Positions 49,522 to 57,967 of a stretch of 64,000 nucleotides of DNA are shown one piece after another (positions within the stretch are counted from its first letter, which is position 1; every line of letters starts with the position of its first letter). The notes under the pieces are model-generated. The model had not been told where the DNA came from, ran no database searches, and was given only the letters and a program-made list of their open reading frames with translations. Made by a program: the position numbers and the translations under genes. Source of the DNA: Paenibacillus soyae (GTDB taxonomy: Bacteria > Bacillota > Bacilli > Paenibacillales > Paenibacillaceae); assembly GCF_024623455.1 (NCBI RefSeq), contig NZ_JANIPJ010000026.1, positions 1 through 64,000 of the forward strand, written 5' to 3'.

Positions 49522-50691
49522 TTAGTCTTCCATGGTTCCGAATTTCAATCTCCGGTACAAAAACAAGAATGGCCTGAGCGGAAAATACAATATGTGCAGA
49601 GATTTGGGCAGAGGCAGCGTCTCCGCATCCCGCCAATTGGGATAGAGCTGGCTCAGGATATAGCTGAAACGTTGAGTTCCCGTGCGGAGACCGTAAAGAT
49701 ATTTCCGGAAGAAAACAGCGCGCTCCCGAAGGACCGTAAAATCGGTCATCTCCGTAATGAAAACCATGGCCTTGTCGGCCATCTCCTCCGACTTAGAGGA
49801 GTGGGCCAACTCTCGGACGACCTCCGGGATGGGGCTGCCAAACAGCCGGTTTGCAAGCAAGAGCGTCTGTCCGCCTGGAATGAGCGCATGGTACTTTTTC
49901 CAGAGGGCAAGTGTCAAATCCCAATTGATCTCCGATCGCAGCAACATCACGATATCCATCAACCAGCGCAACCTAAACCAGGCGTGCCTGGCCCCGTGCG
50001 TTGCGAGAAACATGAATAGATCTTCACTGCCCATATAAGGGACACCCCTCTGGGCCAATACTCTTCTCCTTGACCACAACTCATCGAAGGAAGGTTCAAA
50101 TCCAATTTCCGGATTTAAGCGCCAATGCAGCTCCACTTCAAGCCCTTTCCCAGGGTGGATGTATGACAGATGATGATCGTTCCATTTCCAGCTGTTGAGT
50201 ATTTTCTTCTTGATATCAGGCTTATATCCAAGCTCGACAAGAATCCGGTTGGCCTCATCGAAATCGACCAATGAAATCATGACATCCATATCTTTACAGG
50301 TTCGGAGCGAAATTTCACCGTATATACACTCCGCCAAAAAAGGCCCTTTTAAGCTTAACAAGCGGATGTTAGCCTGATCAAACAACCGGTGGATTTTCTC
50401 CAGCTCGTTTTCCTGAAAGACCATATGGATCGTATTCCACTTGTAATCCGAGGATAAATCCTTCAGCAGACTTTCTGGAATCCAATCGGGCGTGAGCTCT
50501 TTCAAAGCACGGTAAACCAAAGGATATACTCGATGATGAATACTCAGCTGATAGACCAAGTGAAAATCCAAACTGCATGCACGAAACTCCTCCATACGCT
50601 CAAGCCGTTTATCCGGGTCGACGGTCAAGCATGCAATTACAAACCGTAATTCCGGCATAAGGTCGTTTGTCGGTTCCGAGATCATGTCCAT
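49522..50691 (-). CDS. Nucleotidyltransferase-fold protein (NTP_transf_5-like)
   Basis: A 389-residue protein. The centre reads LKGPFLAECIYGEISLRTCKDMDVMI, where the Asp pair after K fits the GS-x(n)-DxD motif of a minimal nucleotidyltransferase, and LSYIHPGKGLEVELHWRL adds a third acidic strand. Such proteins are common in exopolysaccharide clusters, with unknown substrate. A C-terminal amphipathic segment may touch the membrane. The start has AAAGGAG. It is in the same direction as the glycosyltransferase genes upstream, 65 bases apart. Confidence 0.8.
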   Translation of the reverse strand: MDMISEPTNDLMPELRFVIACLTVDPDKRLERMEEFRACSLDFHLVYQLSIHHRVYPLVYRALKELTPDWIPESLLKDLSSDYKWNTIHMVFQENELEKIHRLFDQANIRLLSLKGPFLAECIYGEISLRTCKDMDVMISLVDFDEANRILVELGYKPDIKKKILNSWKWNDHHLSYIHPGKGLEVELHWRLNPEIGFEPSFDELWSRRRVLAQRGVPYMGSEDLFMFLATHGARHAWFRLRWLMDIVMLLRSEINWDLTLALWKKYHALIPGGQTLLLANRLFGSPIPEVVRELAHSSKSEEMADKAMVFITEMTDFTVLRERAVFFRKYLYGLRTGTQRFSYILSQLYPNWRDAETLPLPKSLHILYFPLRPFLFLYRRLKFGTMED

Positions 50692-50756
50692 TGAACTCCT
50701 TTGTGTTTCAATTCAAGCTCTGCCTTTACCTCATCTGAACCGTGAATCTTAATCAA

Positions 50757-51836
50757 TCAGGAGGTGAACTCCTTTTTTGGTGAAGACAGTAATTCGCGAT
50801 AAACCGAGGAAAGCTTGCCCATGAGGTTGTTTAAATCAAACCGTTCGCTGATAATTTGATTATTCGCTTTGCCCATACGATTTCGAAGTTCCTCATTGAG
50901 AAGTATATCTTGAAGAGAACGCGCCAGTTCTTCTATATCACCGGGTTGAATAAGAAATCCATTCTCTCCATTTACGATTACCTCAGGAATGCTGCCTACA
51001 GTGGTCGATATGACCGGTAGGCACTCATTCATAGCTTCGAGGATTGCCATAGGCAGCCCTTCATTATAAGAAGGTAGCACCAACGCATCAGCATTTTGAA
51101 GGAGTTCTTCCTTCTGTTTCCCATCTATCCACCCGAGAAGCTTCGTACAACCGCCTATGCCGTATTCTTCGATTTTCTTTTCAGTTAGTTCCATTTGGCC
51201 ATCACCGGCAAGAAGGAATTGGGCTCGAACCCCTCTTTGCTTCAGGATTCGGATCGCTTGAAGCAAGTCGTACGTCCCTTTTCTTTCACCGAGACGCCCT
51301 AGAAACAAGCATGTTGGTTCATTCCGGGCTGCTTTTATACAGGGTTCCTTATAAAAGACTCCATTATAAAGAACTTCAATTCGTTCTTCTGGTACAATGG
51401 AGGAGAAGTAATCTTTCCAATAATTGGATAATACTATTAATTTATTGACTTTTCTTAGAACGTAATCACAAACTTTCATCTGAAATCGACTTGAGCGATA
51501 GAATTCATCGAAACTTGCAGCATGTATATGAACGATCGTTGGAACATTAAAAACACGCGATGTCAAAATGAAAAACATTTTACGATAAAAACTTCCCTTC
51601 TCAGCCATATGAATATGTACTAACTCGGGACGTTTAAAGAACATTCTCCAAAGAAATCTCATAGCTCCATTAAGGAATATGGCTAGTTTTGCAATCACGC
51701 TTCCCGTAATATATGTCTCCAGACGTGAAAGTTCATACTCTTGTGCAATTCTTGAATTCTCGATATTGCGAATTACTGTTACAATACCACCCATATCTTT
51801 AAGAGAGGAGCCGACTACCATGATTCTCCGCTTCAC
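50757..51836 (-). CDS. Glycosyltransferase family 4
   Basis: A 359-residue GT-B enzyme. The N-terminal acceptor domain opens with GSSLKDMGGIVTVIRNI. The C-terminal donor domain carries FLGRLGERKGTYDLLQAI and the E-x7-E motif in PSYNEGLPMAILEAMN. The GTG start overlaps the stop of the PssE-like gene in GTGA, so it is translated with the preceding genes. It probably adds one sugar to the lipid-linked repeat unit at the inner membrane face. Confidence 0.9.
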   Translation of the reverse strand: MKRRIMVVGSSLKDMGGIVTVIRNIENSRIAQEYELSRLETYITGSVIAKLAIFLNGAMRFLWRMFFKRPELVHIHMAEKGSFYRKMFFILTSRVFNVPTIVHIHAASFDEFYRSSRFQMKVCDYVLRKVNKLIVLSNYWKDYFSSIVPEERIEVLYNGVFYKEPCIKAARNEPTCLFLGRLGERKGTYDLLQAIRILKQRGVRAQFLLAGDGQMELTEKKIEEYGIGGCTKLLGWIDGKQKEELLQNADALVLPSYNEGLPMAILEAMNECLPVISTTVGSIPEVIVNGENGFLIQPGDIEELARSLQDILLNEELRNRMGKANNQIISERFDLNNLMGKLSSVYRELLSSPKKEFTS

Positions 51837-52333
51837 GATAGCTTCCCCCTTCTATCGATGCTGACCACAAAATCTCGAATTGAATCCAAAAGAAACGACG
51901 GTTGTGGTTGGAATGGGACAAAGTCCTGTTCATATATATGCATGATCTGTTCTTTCATTTCTTCATAATTATGTGCGACAGTCAAATGTCCACGCTGTTT
52001 GAATACTGCAGCAATTTCTGACTGATGGTCGTCAACATGCTCACCGAACTTCTTCTCCCTTGGGAAAATGAGCACTTTTTTTTGCATACTGAGTGCCTTA
52101 GTGATGGTCCCGACTCCTGCATGGCAGATTAACAAATCAGCTTGAGCCAAATAATTATCCATCGTTTCAGCATCAGCAAATTGAAAGGTCTCCATTTGTT
52201 TGGCCTTATATTCCGTATATCCGATTTGAGCAATTACCTTATCTTGAATGATTTTATTTTCAATTAATAAATCAACAGTTTCCAAGAGGCGACCAAATGG
52301 GAAGCGCTGGGTACCAATTGTTAGAAAAATCAA
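51833..52333 (-). CDS. PssE/Alg13-like glycosyltransferase subunit
   Basis: 166 residues from a TTG at 52333 that overlaps the stop of the preceding gene (TTGA) and has AAGGGGGCG upstream; the longer frame overlaps that gene. IFLTIGTQRFPFGRLLETVD at the start and LLICHAGVGTITKALSMQKKVLIFPR in the donor-nucleotide site match the Alg13-type catalytic half of a split GT28 enzyme. The partner Alg14-like half is the gene just upstream. Together they would transfer a sugar to the lipid-linked intermediate. Confidence 0.85.
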   Translation of the reverse strand: MIFLTIGTQRFPFGRLLETVDLLIENKIIQDKVIAQIGYTEYKAKQMETFQFADAETMDNYLAQADLLICHAGVGTITKALSMQKKVLIFPREKKFGEHVDDHQSEIAAVFKQRGHLTVAHNYEEMKEQIMHIYEQDFVPFQPQPSFLLDSIRDFVVSIDRRGKLS

Positions 52334-52788
52334 TATAGCGCCCCCTTGTACTTCGCTTTCGGATAACTTTCCGCCAGTTCTTCCCACTGAATATAAAATT
52401 CATCCGCAATTTTATATAATAATCTCCCTGTCATGCTCGGCGTAAAGATTTTCGCATAACTTTCCACACAAACAATTTTCGAACCAAAAATCATTCCGAT
52501 TAAACACATGGGCAGAGCAGCCCCAGCACCGGTTGTAACAACAATTTTTGGCCGTTCTTTTAAATAGTAGCGAAATGATCTAAAAATATTGATCAGGAAT
52601 GTAAACACGAAGGTTGCGTCTTTTCGTTCCTGCTGCCGAAGATACAACACTTTGTGATCTTTTCCCGCTCCCAGCGTCAATTGACTGTGTTCAGTAACGA
52701 TGAAATAATCGTAATCCTTCACTGCCGGTACAATCTTTAGCAGCTCATCAAAGTGCCCGCCGGTGGAACTGATCAAACAAACTTTCAT
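52330..52788 (-). CDS. PssD/Alg14-like glycosyltransferase subunit
   Basis: 152 residues from the ATG at 52788, which overlaps the upstream stop in ATGA. KVCLISSTGGHFDELL near the N-terminus and VVTTGAGAALPMCLIGMIFGSKIVCVESYA match the Alg14/PssD membrane-anchoring half. It recruits the PssE-like catalytic subunit encoded next to the membrane. Overlapping start and stop codons on both sides indicate tight translational coupling. Confidence 0.85.
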   Translation of the reverse strand: MKVCLISSTGGHFDELLKIVPAVKDYDYFIVTEHSQLTLGAGKDHKVLYLRQQERKDATFVFTFLINIFRSFRYYLKERPKIVVTTGAGAALPMCLIGMIFGSKIVCVESYAKIFTPSMTGRLLYKIADEFYIQWEELAESYPKAKYKGALY

Positions 52789-54119
52789 ATGGGCACAACA
52801 CCTTTCCCAACTTGTGCCTTTTCCCTTCCTATAATATAAAGGGCATTCAAGTATGCACAAAGCGGCATAATAAATTGGTTTGTGGAAAGAGTATTATCCG
52901 AGATACTGTAAATAAGTACACCCAGAATAAACGCTAAATAATATCCACGAATTCTTTTCTCCTGCACTCGGTACACTCTTGCGAAAATCAAAAATAATGA
53001 AACAAATAAAAGGGTTGCACCAACAATGCCGCAATCATAATAAAAACGAATATACTCGTTATGAGGAACCACAAATCCGCCGTATAACGTTCCGTCATTC
53101 CCAACCAGTACCGAACCGAGTCCCTTACCGAAGACCGGCGTCTCCTTCGCACCCTTTAAGAAGTAGCTCCAAGCTTCATCTCTCCCCGAGAGCAGACTAG
53201 TGCTTTGTCTAACCTTATAGTTGTTAAGCTGATGAAAGAAAATAACCACCATTACTGCAAGAAACGAAATGAACGGTAAGATAGCTAAAATACGGCCCCG
53301 AAGGAATTTTCGCACATGTTCAAAAACATAAACAATCACAAACGGCGCTAAAGCTATTAAGGCACCCCTGGTACCCGAACCTACAATAATTACAAAGTTA
53401 ACGACTGCGATTGCGTAAAATGCAAGACTTTTATCTGGATTTCGGCTAACTTCAATCATCGCTGCAACAAACCCAATAAATCCAAGCATCGCTAAATGTG
53501 CGGCTATATTTGCTCCTTGCAACCGAACCGCTCCGGAATATTCAATTCCGATGAAGGGAGCCATATTCGCCATGCTTAGAAGGAAGCCGAATAACACACT
53601 AACCATCGGAAGCAACATAATTAGAAGGATGATTTTCTTAGAAACGTTCACCTTCCAGTTAATAAATAAAAAGACGAACGGAATCACTAAACCAATAAAA
53701 GCCTTCATTGGGCCTAGCCCGCGGTTATCCAACGGTAACGAGGATAAAAAATAGGATTGAAATAAAAGGTAAATAAATACGAAAGTTGGCGCCGAGAGTT
53801 TCCTGATTCCCCCGTCTCTTAAGAAGATGGGAATCATCATGGCAAATAAACCAAGCTTCTGAAATGAGTTAATGTCCATTCCGGCAATACTAATTTCGAT
53901 ATACTTTTGAAATGAAATGGCAAATGAAACCACGGAAATGTACCCCAAATAATGAGGGAACCGAAGACATGAAACAAAAATAAATACTCCGAACACCAGA
54001 ATGACCATAGGGATCGGAATAAACACAGCGATGGTTGAGAGAACTATTGCAGTGACGATCAATGACATTTGCCGCACAGGAAAATCAAACAACGTTGAAG
54101 ATGTTTTTCGACCTAACAT
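52785..54119 (-). CDS. O-antigen ligase/Wzy-type polymerase
   Basis: About 444 residues from the ATG at 54119 (GAGGGTGGG upstream); a TTG at 54134 is possible. Ten to twelve membrane helices are visible with a long external loop containing LLSGRDEAWSYFLKGAKETPVFGKGLGS and VVPHNEYIRFYYDCGIVG, the Wzy_C-type signature of O-antigen ligases and polymerases. It would polymerise repeat units on the outside of the membrane, with chain length set by the Wzz-like protein encoded upstream. Confidence 0.85.
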   Translation of the reverse strand: MLGRKTSSTLFDFPVRQMSLIVTAIVLSTIAVFIPIPMVILVFGVFIFVSCLRFPHYLGYISVVSFAISFQKYIEISIAGMDINSFQKLGLFAMMIPIFLRDGGIRKLSAPTFVFIYLLFQSYFLSSLPLDNRGLGPMKAFIGLVIPFVFLFINWKVNVSKKIILLIMLLPMVSVLFGFLLSMANMAPFIGIEYSGAVRLQGANIAAHLAMLGFIGFVAAMIEVSRNPDKSLAFYAIAVVNFVIIVGSGTRGALIALAPFVIVYVFEHVRKFLRGRILAILPFISFLAVMVVIFFHQLNNYKVRQSTSLLSGRDEAWSYFLKGAKETPVFGKGLGSVLVGNDGTLYGGFVVPHNEYIRFYYDCGIVGATLLFVSLFLIFARVYRVQEKRIRGYYLAFILGVLIYSISDNTLSTNQFIMPLCAYLNALYIIGREKAQVGKGVVPI

Positions 54120-54143
54120 CTTACCCACCCTCAAATACTATTT

Positions 54144-54809
54144 TCAAACTGCACCCTTTACATCTTTTGGATCGCGACCATTCAATACGACCCCTAAAAT
54201 ATTGGCATGTACGAGGTCCAGGCTGTTTTTGGCCTTCTTCAAACGATCCTTCTCCACCTTACCTGCCAACACTACAATGATTACCCCGTCACAGTAAGAA
54301 CTCACAATTACACTGTCGGCTACACTATCAAGGGGAGGGGTATCGATGAGCACATAATCGTATGTTTCATTCAATTCGGTAATTAATTGCTTCATTTCAT
54401 TCTTACCTAGCATTTCCGAAGGATTTGGCGGAATGATTCCGCACGTCATTACGGAAAGGCCTGGAATGTGGGTATTGTGAACTGCTTCCTGCCAACTAAG
54501 ATCGCCATTCAAAACATTTGTCAAACCGTACGTATTACTCAACGCAAAAATCTGGTGCATTTGCGGATTACGCAAGTCGGCATCCAACAACAATACCTTT
54601 TTACCATCAAGCGCATACGTTACAGCAAGGTTGCTGATCGTTGTTGTTCTTCCCTCATTACGTTTCGTGGACGTGACCATTAATACTTTTTTCGGGGTGT
54701 CGATGGAAGAGTATTGAATATTCGTTCTTAATTTACGGTAATGTTCTGCAATAGAAGACTTCGGGCTCAAATGTGTAATTAATGAAAATGATTTATCTAT
54801 TCTAGACAT
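54144..54809 (-). CDS. CpsD-like BY-kinase ATPase with altered Walker A
   Basis: 221 residues from the ATG at 54809 (AAGGGG upstream), overlapping the end of the Wzz-like gene. The fold is that of bacterial tyrosine kinases: VLMVTSTKRNEGRTTTISNLA (Walker A region), VLLLDADLRNPQMH (Walker A'), YDYVLIDTPPLDSVAD (Walker B). The Walker A Lys is Arg (EGRTTT in place of EGKST). The C-terminus (NGRDPKDVKGAV) lacks the usual Tyr cluster. Activity as a kinase is therefore uncertain; a regulatory partner of Wzz is likely. Confidence 0.8.
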   Translation of the reverse strand: MSRIDKSFSLITHLSPKSSIAEHYRKLRTNIQYSSIDTPKKVLMVTSTKRNEGRTTTISNLAVTYALDGKKVLLLDADLRNPQMHQIFALSNTYGLTNVLNGDLSWQEAVHNTHIPGLSVMTCGIIPPNPSEMLGKNEMKQLITELNETYDYVLIDTPPLDSVADSVIVSSYCDGVIIVVLAGKVEKDRLKKAKNSLDLVHANILGVVLNGRDPKDVKGAV

Positions 54810-55533
54810 TAAGTGATTCCCCTTCCATCCTTTGAACCCGCCCACGCTTCTTGAGATTCTTCTTCGAAAACTCGGCAATACTTACTAAGGTTGGGACGGC
54901 CAATACTTCAAAAACATCATCTTCAGTTTTGACTGTATTGTCCAGATAATGAAGCAGCACAACGAATCCTATTCCCAGAAATAAAGTCACAACAACAGAC
55001 ACCATCAAATCCAAAACAGGGCTCATATTTATAGGGTATTTGCTATCTTCATCCACTGCTTCACTGAGAATGGTGACATTATCAACGTTCATAATCATAG
55101 GAATTTCTGCTATAAATACATGGGCTATGGCATTAACTGCATTCGTTACATTCTTATTTGAAGTTCCAATCAGTGTAAGATTCATCACCTGAGATTGATT
55201 GGCTGAGGTTACAGATACGCTTGCGGATAGTTCTTTTGGAGTATAGCCTAGGTCCGGATATGCTGCGACAACTTTATTCATGATCGCTGCAGACTTGATA
55301 ATCTCACTATAGGAATTAATCAACATGATGCTTGCATCAATGGAATTAGAATTAACATTCCCCGTATTTTCAATCAAAGAAGCATCGTTAACAATCAACT
55401 GCGCTTCCGCTTGATATAGAGGGGTTGTAAGTATATAGCTTTTGATTAACGCCCCAACTATCCCGACTAAAACAAAAATAGATAACAACCACATTTTCTT
55501 TCGTATCACTTGAATAAAATTTTTTAGTTCCAC
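54802..55533 (-). CDS. Wzz/YveK-like chain-length regulator
   Basis: 243 residues; GTG start with GGAGGG 6 bases upstream. Residues 1-40 have an N-terminal membrane helix (MWLLSIFVLVGIVGALIKSY), an extracellular domain follows with LYQAEAQLIVNDAS, and the second helix lies near 180 (VLDLMVSVVVTLFLGIGFVVLLHYL). The short cytoplasmic tail probably contacts the BY-kinase-like protein encoded by the overlapping next gene. It sets polymer chain length in Wzy-dependent export. The TTGACA/TAAAGT promoter is about 75 bases upstream. Confidence 0.9.
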   Translation of the reverse strand: MELKNFIQVIRKKMWLLSIFVLVGIVGALIKSYILTTPLYQAEAQLIVNDASLIENTGNVNSNSIDASIMLINSYSEIIKSAAIMNKVVAAYPDLGYTPKELSASVSVTSANQSQVMNLTLIGTSNKNVTNAVNAIAHVFIAEIPMIMNVDNVTILSEAVDEDSKYPINMSPVLDLMVSVVVTLFLGIGFVVLLHYLDNTVKTEDDVFEVLAVPTLVSIAEFSKKNLKKRGRVQRMEGESLNV

Positions 55534-55606
55534 CCTTTTCCCTCCAAAGACCTACTCAATATACTTTTTAATCATAAATACGCAAAAAATGTCGGACCAT
55601 AGATTC

Positions 55607-55635
55607 ACTTTACGATAGGACATATTACATGTCAA
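55607..55635 (-). promoter_or_regulatory. Promoter of the wzz operon
   Basis: TTGACA (55630-55635) and TAAAGT (55607-55612) at 17-base spacing. It would drive the seven or eight genes from wzz to the nucleotidyltransferase. Confidence 0.7.
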
Positions 55636-55650
55636 CGAATAACTTTTAAA

Positions 55651-55761
55651 CTAGGGCATTTTGCATAATTCCTCAATTTTATTAACAGCCAATATGACCC
55701 CATGGACTAGTACAAAGTTTTCAAAATGAATAGACTCGCAGAATTTCAGCATTCGACTCAT
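55651..55761 (-). CDS. Micro-ORF, 36 residues
   Basis: Starts directly after the stop of the 41-residue micro-ORF (TAAATG) and ends just upstream of the wzz promoter. The protein begins MSRMLKFCESIHFENF. There is no ribosome binding site. Real coding is doubtful. Confidence 0.2.
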   Translation of the reverse strand: MSRMLKFCESIHFENFVLVHGVILAVNKIEELCKMP

Positions 55762-55887
55762 TTAAGCAACCACTCTTTTCTTCTTCCCAACTAGTGCAAG
55801 TGCTGAAGCCAGTAGGACAATTGCATTGAGATATTGACGAGCAGTTACTTTCTGGATTCCCCAGACGTGCACGTCATCCGCGGTCAA
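55762..55887 (-). CDS. Micro-ORF, 41 residues, membrane segment
   Basis: From a TTG with GGGGG upstream. The C-terminal half is a hydrophobic helix (YLNAIVLLASALALVG) followed by KKKR, like a membrane anchor or sorting-signal tail. It may be a decayed fragment of a surface protein gene; the frame is stopped just upstream of the TTG. The 509-base gap 55534-56042 otherwise holds a terminator and the wzz promoter. Confidence 0.25.
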   Translation of the reverse strand: MTADDVHVWGIQKVTARQYLNAIVLLASALALVGKKKRVVA

Positions 55888-55956
55888 ATTAATTTAACCC
55901 CCAGTCTACTCGACCGTTTAACGTCATGTAAGTTAGGACACGATACTCGCGAATGC

Positions 55957-55983
55957 AAAAAGGCCGCCGCGATTGCGGACGAC
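55957..55983 (-). terminator. Terminator of the acyltransferase gene
   Basis: GGTCGTCCGC/GCGGCGGCC hairpin followed by TTTTTGC on the minus strand. Confidence 0.75.
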
Positions 55984-56042
55984 CCTTGCGCGATTACTCT
56001 TTCGCTAACGACGTTCGTTTGCGAAAGAAGTATATAGATGGT

Positions 56043-57233
56043 TTACACATTAACAGGGTACTTTCGTCTTTTTCCTGTCTCTCTACTCTCCAGATTTCCA
56101 TTGGCCCCAACTAGATACTTCCCAAAACTAAATATGTTCACTAATTTAATTATAATTATCGATGTGACAACAGCAGAAACAAACAATACCATCATCTTGC
56201 CATATCCAAGATTAATACCGAGTACTCCAAGCGTTTTATTAATAACCATTAAACATAACAGATGCACTAGATATATCCCGTATGAATATTTACTTACGAA
56301 TAGGAGAAAACTAGGTTGTTTACTTAGCCTAGAAAATATCAAGAATAGTACCAATACTATATTAATAGTGAACGGTATCATGTCCATGCGCTTTGATCCA
56401 TAACCAAATATCCCTGATTGGTTGTCAAACAAAATTATGGCTAAGGTCAAAGGCAGCGAAGAATATATCCATATTTGGTACTTGCGGATAATCTGAATAA
56501 AATACTCATAGTTTTTTCCGCAATAATAAGCTATAAAGAAGTAAAACACCCATCCTAGACAAAGCGCCCAAAAGCCCCTGTCCCAAAAATAGTCGGTAAA
56601 TGCAGTACTTTTCGGAGTAACTAGGTTAAATATTCCAAGATACATGATGTTTACAAAAAGGGAAACTGAAATAATTGTTATTGGACGATGTTTGTAAAGA
56701 TATTTGGCTGTTATCTTATGAAGTATATAGAACTGAAACACAACCAAAACAAACCAGCCATGATACCCACCTAGTAAATTCACAACGATGTTAGTCGGTA
56801 TACTTGTAGGATTACCGTAGTGATCCGCTACCGCATATATGACTGCACAAGTGATAAATGGAAACAAAATGAATTTAATTCTTTTCCAGTAAAATCCATC
56901 TGGTAAGTGCAGCGGATAAGAACGCGCTAGAATTAACTCCGAAATAAAAACGAAAGTTGGCGTTCCGAATGCCAGTATACCTGCAATGGATAAGAACACT
57001 TCATCAGTAAGTGTTGACTCTTCACTCAACTCAAACCCAACAGTGTACTTAATAGAATGCAGTAAAACAACGCAGAGACAAGCAATTGCCCTTATTGACT
57101 CAACTTCGGTTATCCTTTTCCTTTTCTCACCAAACCCACTAATTATAACTACCTCCCAAAAGGAATTGACTATGGACAAGGATACCACGAAATCCATACT
57201 CGGGGAATACTTCATTCCTCTGGACACCAACAT
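56043..57233 (-). CDS. Acyltransferase family 3 membrane protein
   Basis: Up to 396 residues; about ten membrane helices. The conserved part begins ITEVESIRAIACLCVVLLHSI, with His of the acyltransferase-3 family, and continues through FISELILARSYP. It probably O-acetylates the polysaccharide. The 5' end is unclear: no ATG/GTG/TTG follows the GGGAGG box at 57151-57157 in frame, and the longer frame to 57233 lies antisense to a decayed IS4 transposase start. The natural start may have been replaced by the insertion, or a rare start codon is used. Confidence 0.75.
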   Translation of the reverse strand: MLVSRGMKYSPSMDFVVSLSIVNSFWEVVIISGFGEKRKRITEVESIRAIACLCVVLLHSIKYTVGFELSEESTLTDEVFLSIAGILAFGTPTFVFISELILARSYPLHLPDGFYWKRIKFILFPFITCAVIYAVADHYGNPTSIPTNIVVNLLGGYHGWFVLVVFQFYILHKITAKYLYKHRPITIISVSLFVNIMYLGIFNLVTPKSTAFTDYFWDRGFWALCLGWVFYFFIAYYCGKNYEYFIQIIRKYQIWIYSSLPLTLAIILFDNQSGIFGYGSKRMDMIPFTINIVLVLFLIFSRLSKQPSFLLFVSKYSYGIYLVHLLCLMVINKTLGVLGINLGYGKMMVLFVSAVVTSIIIIKLVNIFSFGKYLVGANGNLESRETGKRRKYPVNV

Positions 57234-57543
57234 TTTGTTACAGGCAGGTAAAAACCTTACAGTTTGATCGCTATGTGAAGAAGCTTGATACCGTTACCAC
57301 AAGCAAACCGTTCATTTTTGCCCAGCTTATGCAGTTTATATCCCTCGAAGATAATAGCCTGGCCCTTTAAAACAAGAAGGCTTTACAGCAGACAGTTCAA
57401 CTGGAATTGATCAGCTCGTCTCAACTCTCCCGGTAGCTGCGGGAACTTGATCCCGCTATGTTTGACGCTATGTTTCATGATCTGGTGTGGAAGATCACAC
57501 GCCATATCGGTGTGTCATTCACGCTTCATCTGGGGAACATTCA
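57172..57543 (+). pseudogene. Decayed IS4 family transposase, N-terminal part
   Basis: Opens with MDKDTTKSILGEYFIPL (AAAGGA upstream). After a frameshift near 57250 it continues VKTLQFDRYVKKLDTVTTSKPFIFAQLMQFISLE, then passes two in-frame stops (TAA at 57369-57371, TAG at 57432-57434, the latter inside the conserved SQLSRxLRELDP), and runs to VWKITRHIGVSF. The catalytic domain is absent. It lies over the start of the acyltransferase gene. Confidence 0.7.
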
Positions 57544-57739
57544 ATCTGGGGAAATACCTTGTCGATCATACCAGGATTGTAGAGTCAACCCACTCTTGCG
57601 ATAGGCCTCAACCTGCTTCTCCTAGTGAGATAGCAACGTTGGATAGGTCATGCTATAGCACTACTCTCGTTCTCGTTGCCTTTAAGGTGACAGTTCTTGC
57701 GGGGCTTGAAAACGTGGGTTTTATTTGTCAATTACCTAT

Positions 57740-57865
57740 AATTGCGAGAGGTATGATTTGCACAAGTACCATACCTTTAAAGATCTTGAGAGGAACATTA
57801 AGGCCTACATCGATTTTTACAATCACGACTATAAGCAAATTTAAACGACCTTAGTCCGATGGCAT
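57740..57865 (+). pseudogene. IS3 family transposase C-terminal remnant
   Basis: One frame reads NCERYDLHKYHTFKDLERNI then KAYIDFYNHDYKQI, stop, TTLVRW, the typical end of an IS150-group integrase. No element ends were found. With the IS4 fragment it fills the gene-free stretch 57234-57967; the rest of that gap shows nothing. Confidence 0.6.
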
Positions 57866-57967
57866 GTAGGACCAAGGCCGCCTAAATTTTTAATTATTTG
57901 CACTGCCCACTTGTCGGGGTGTAGTTCAATTTTATGACGCTCTCTATTCATATGAATTGTATACGTA

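Noticed and set aside
57447-57854. 135-codon frame in the gap upstream of the beta-helix gene
   Set aside because: It mixes frames of two decayed transposases and has no ribosome binding site.
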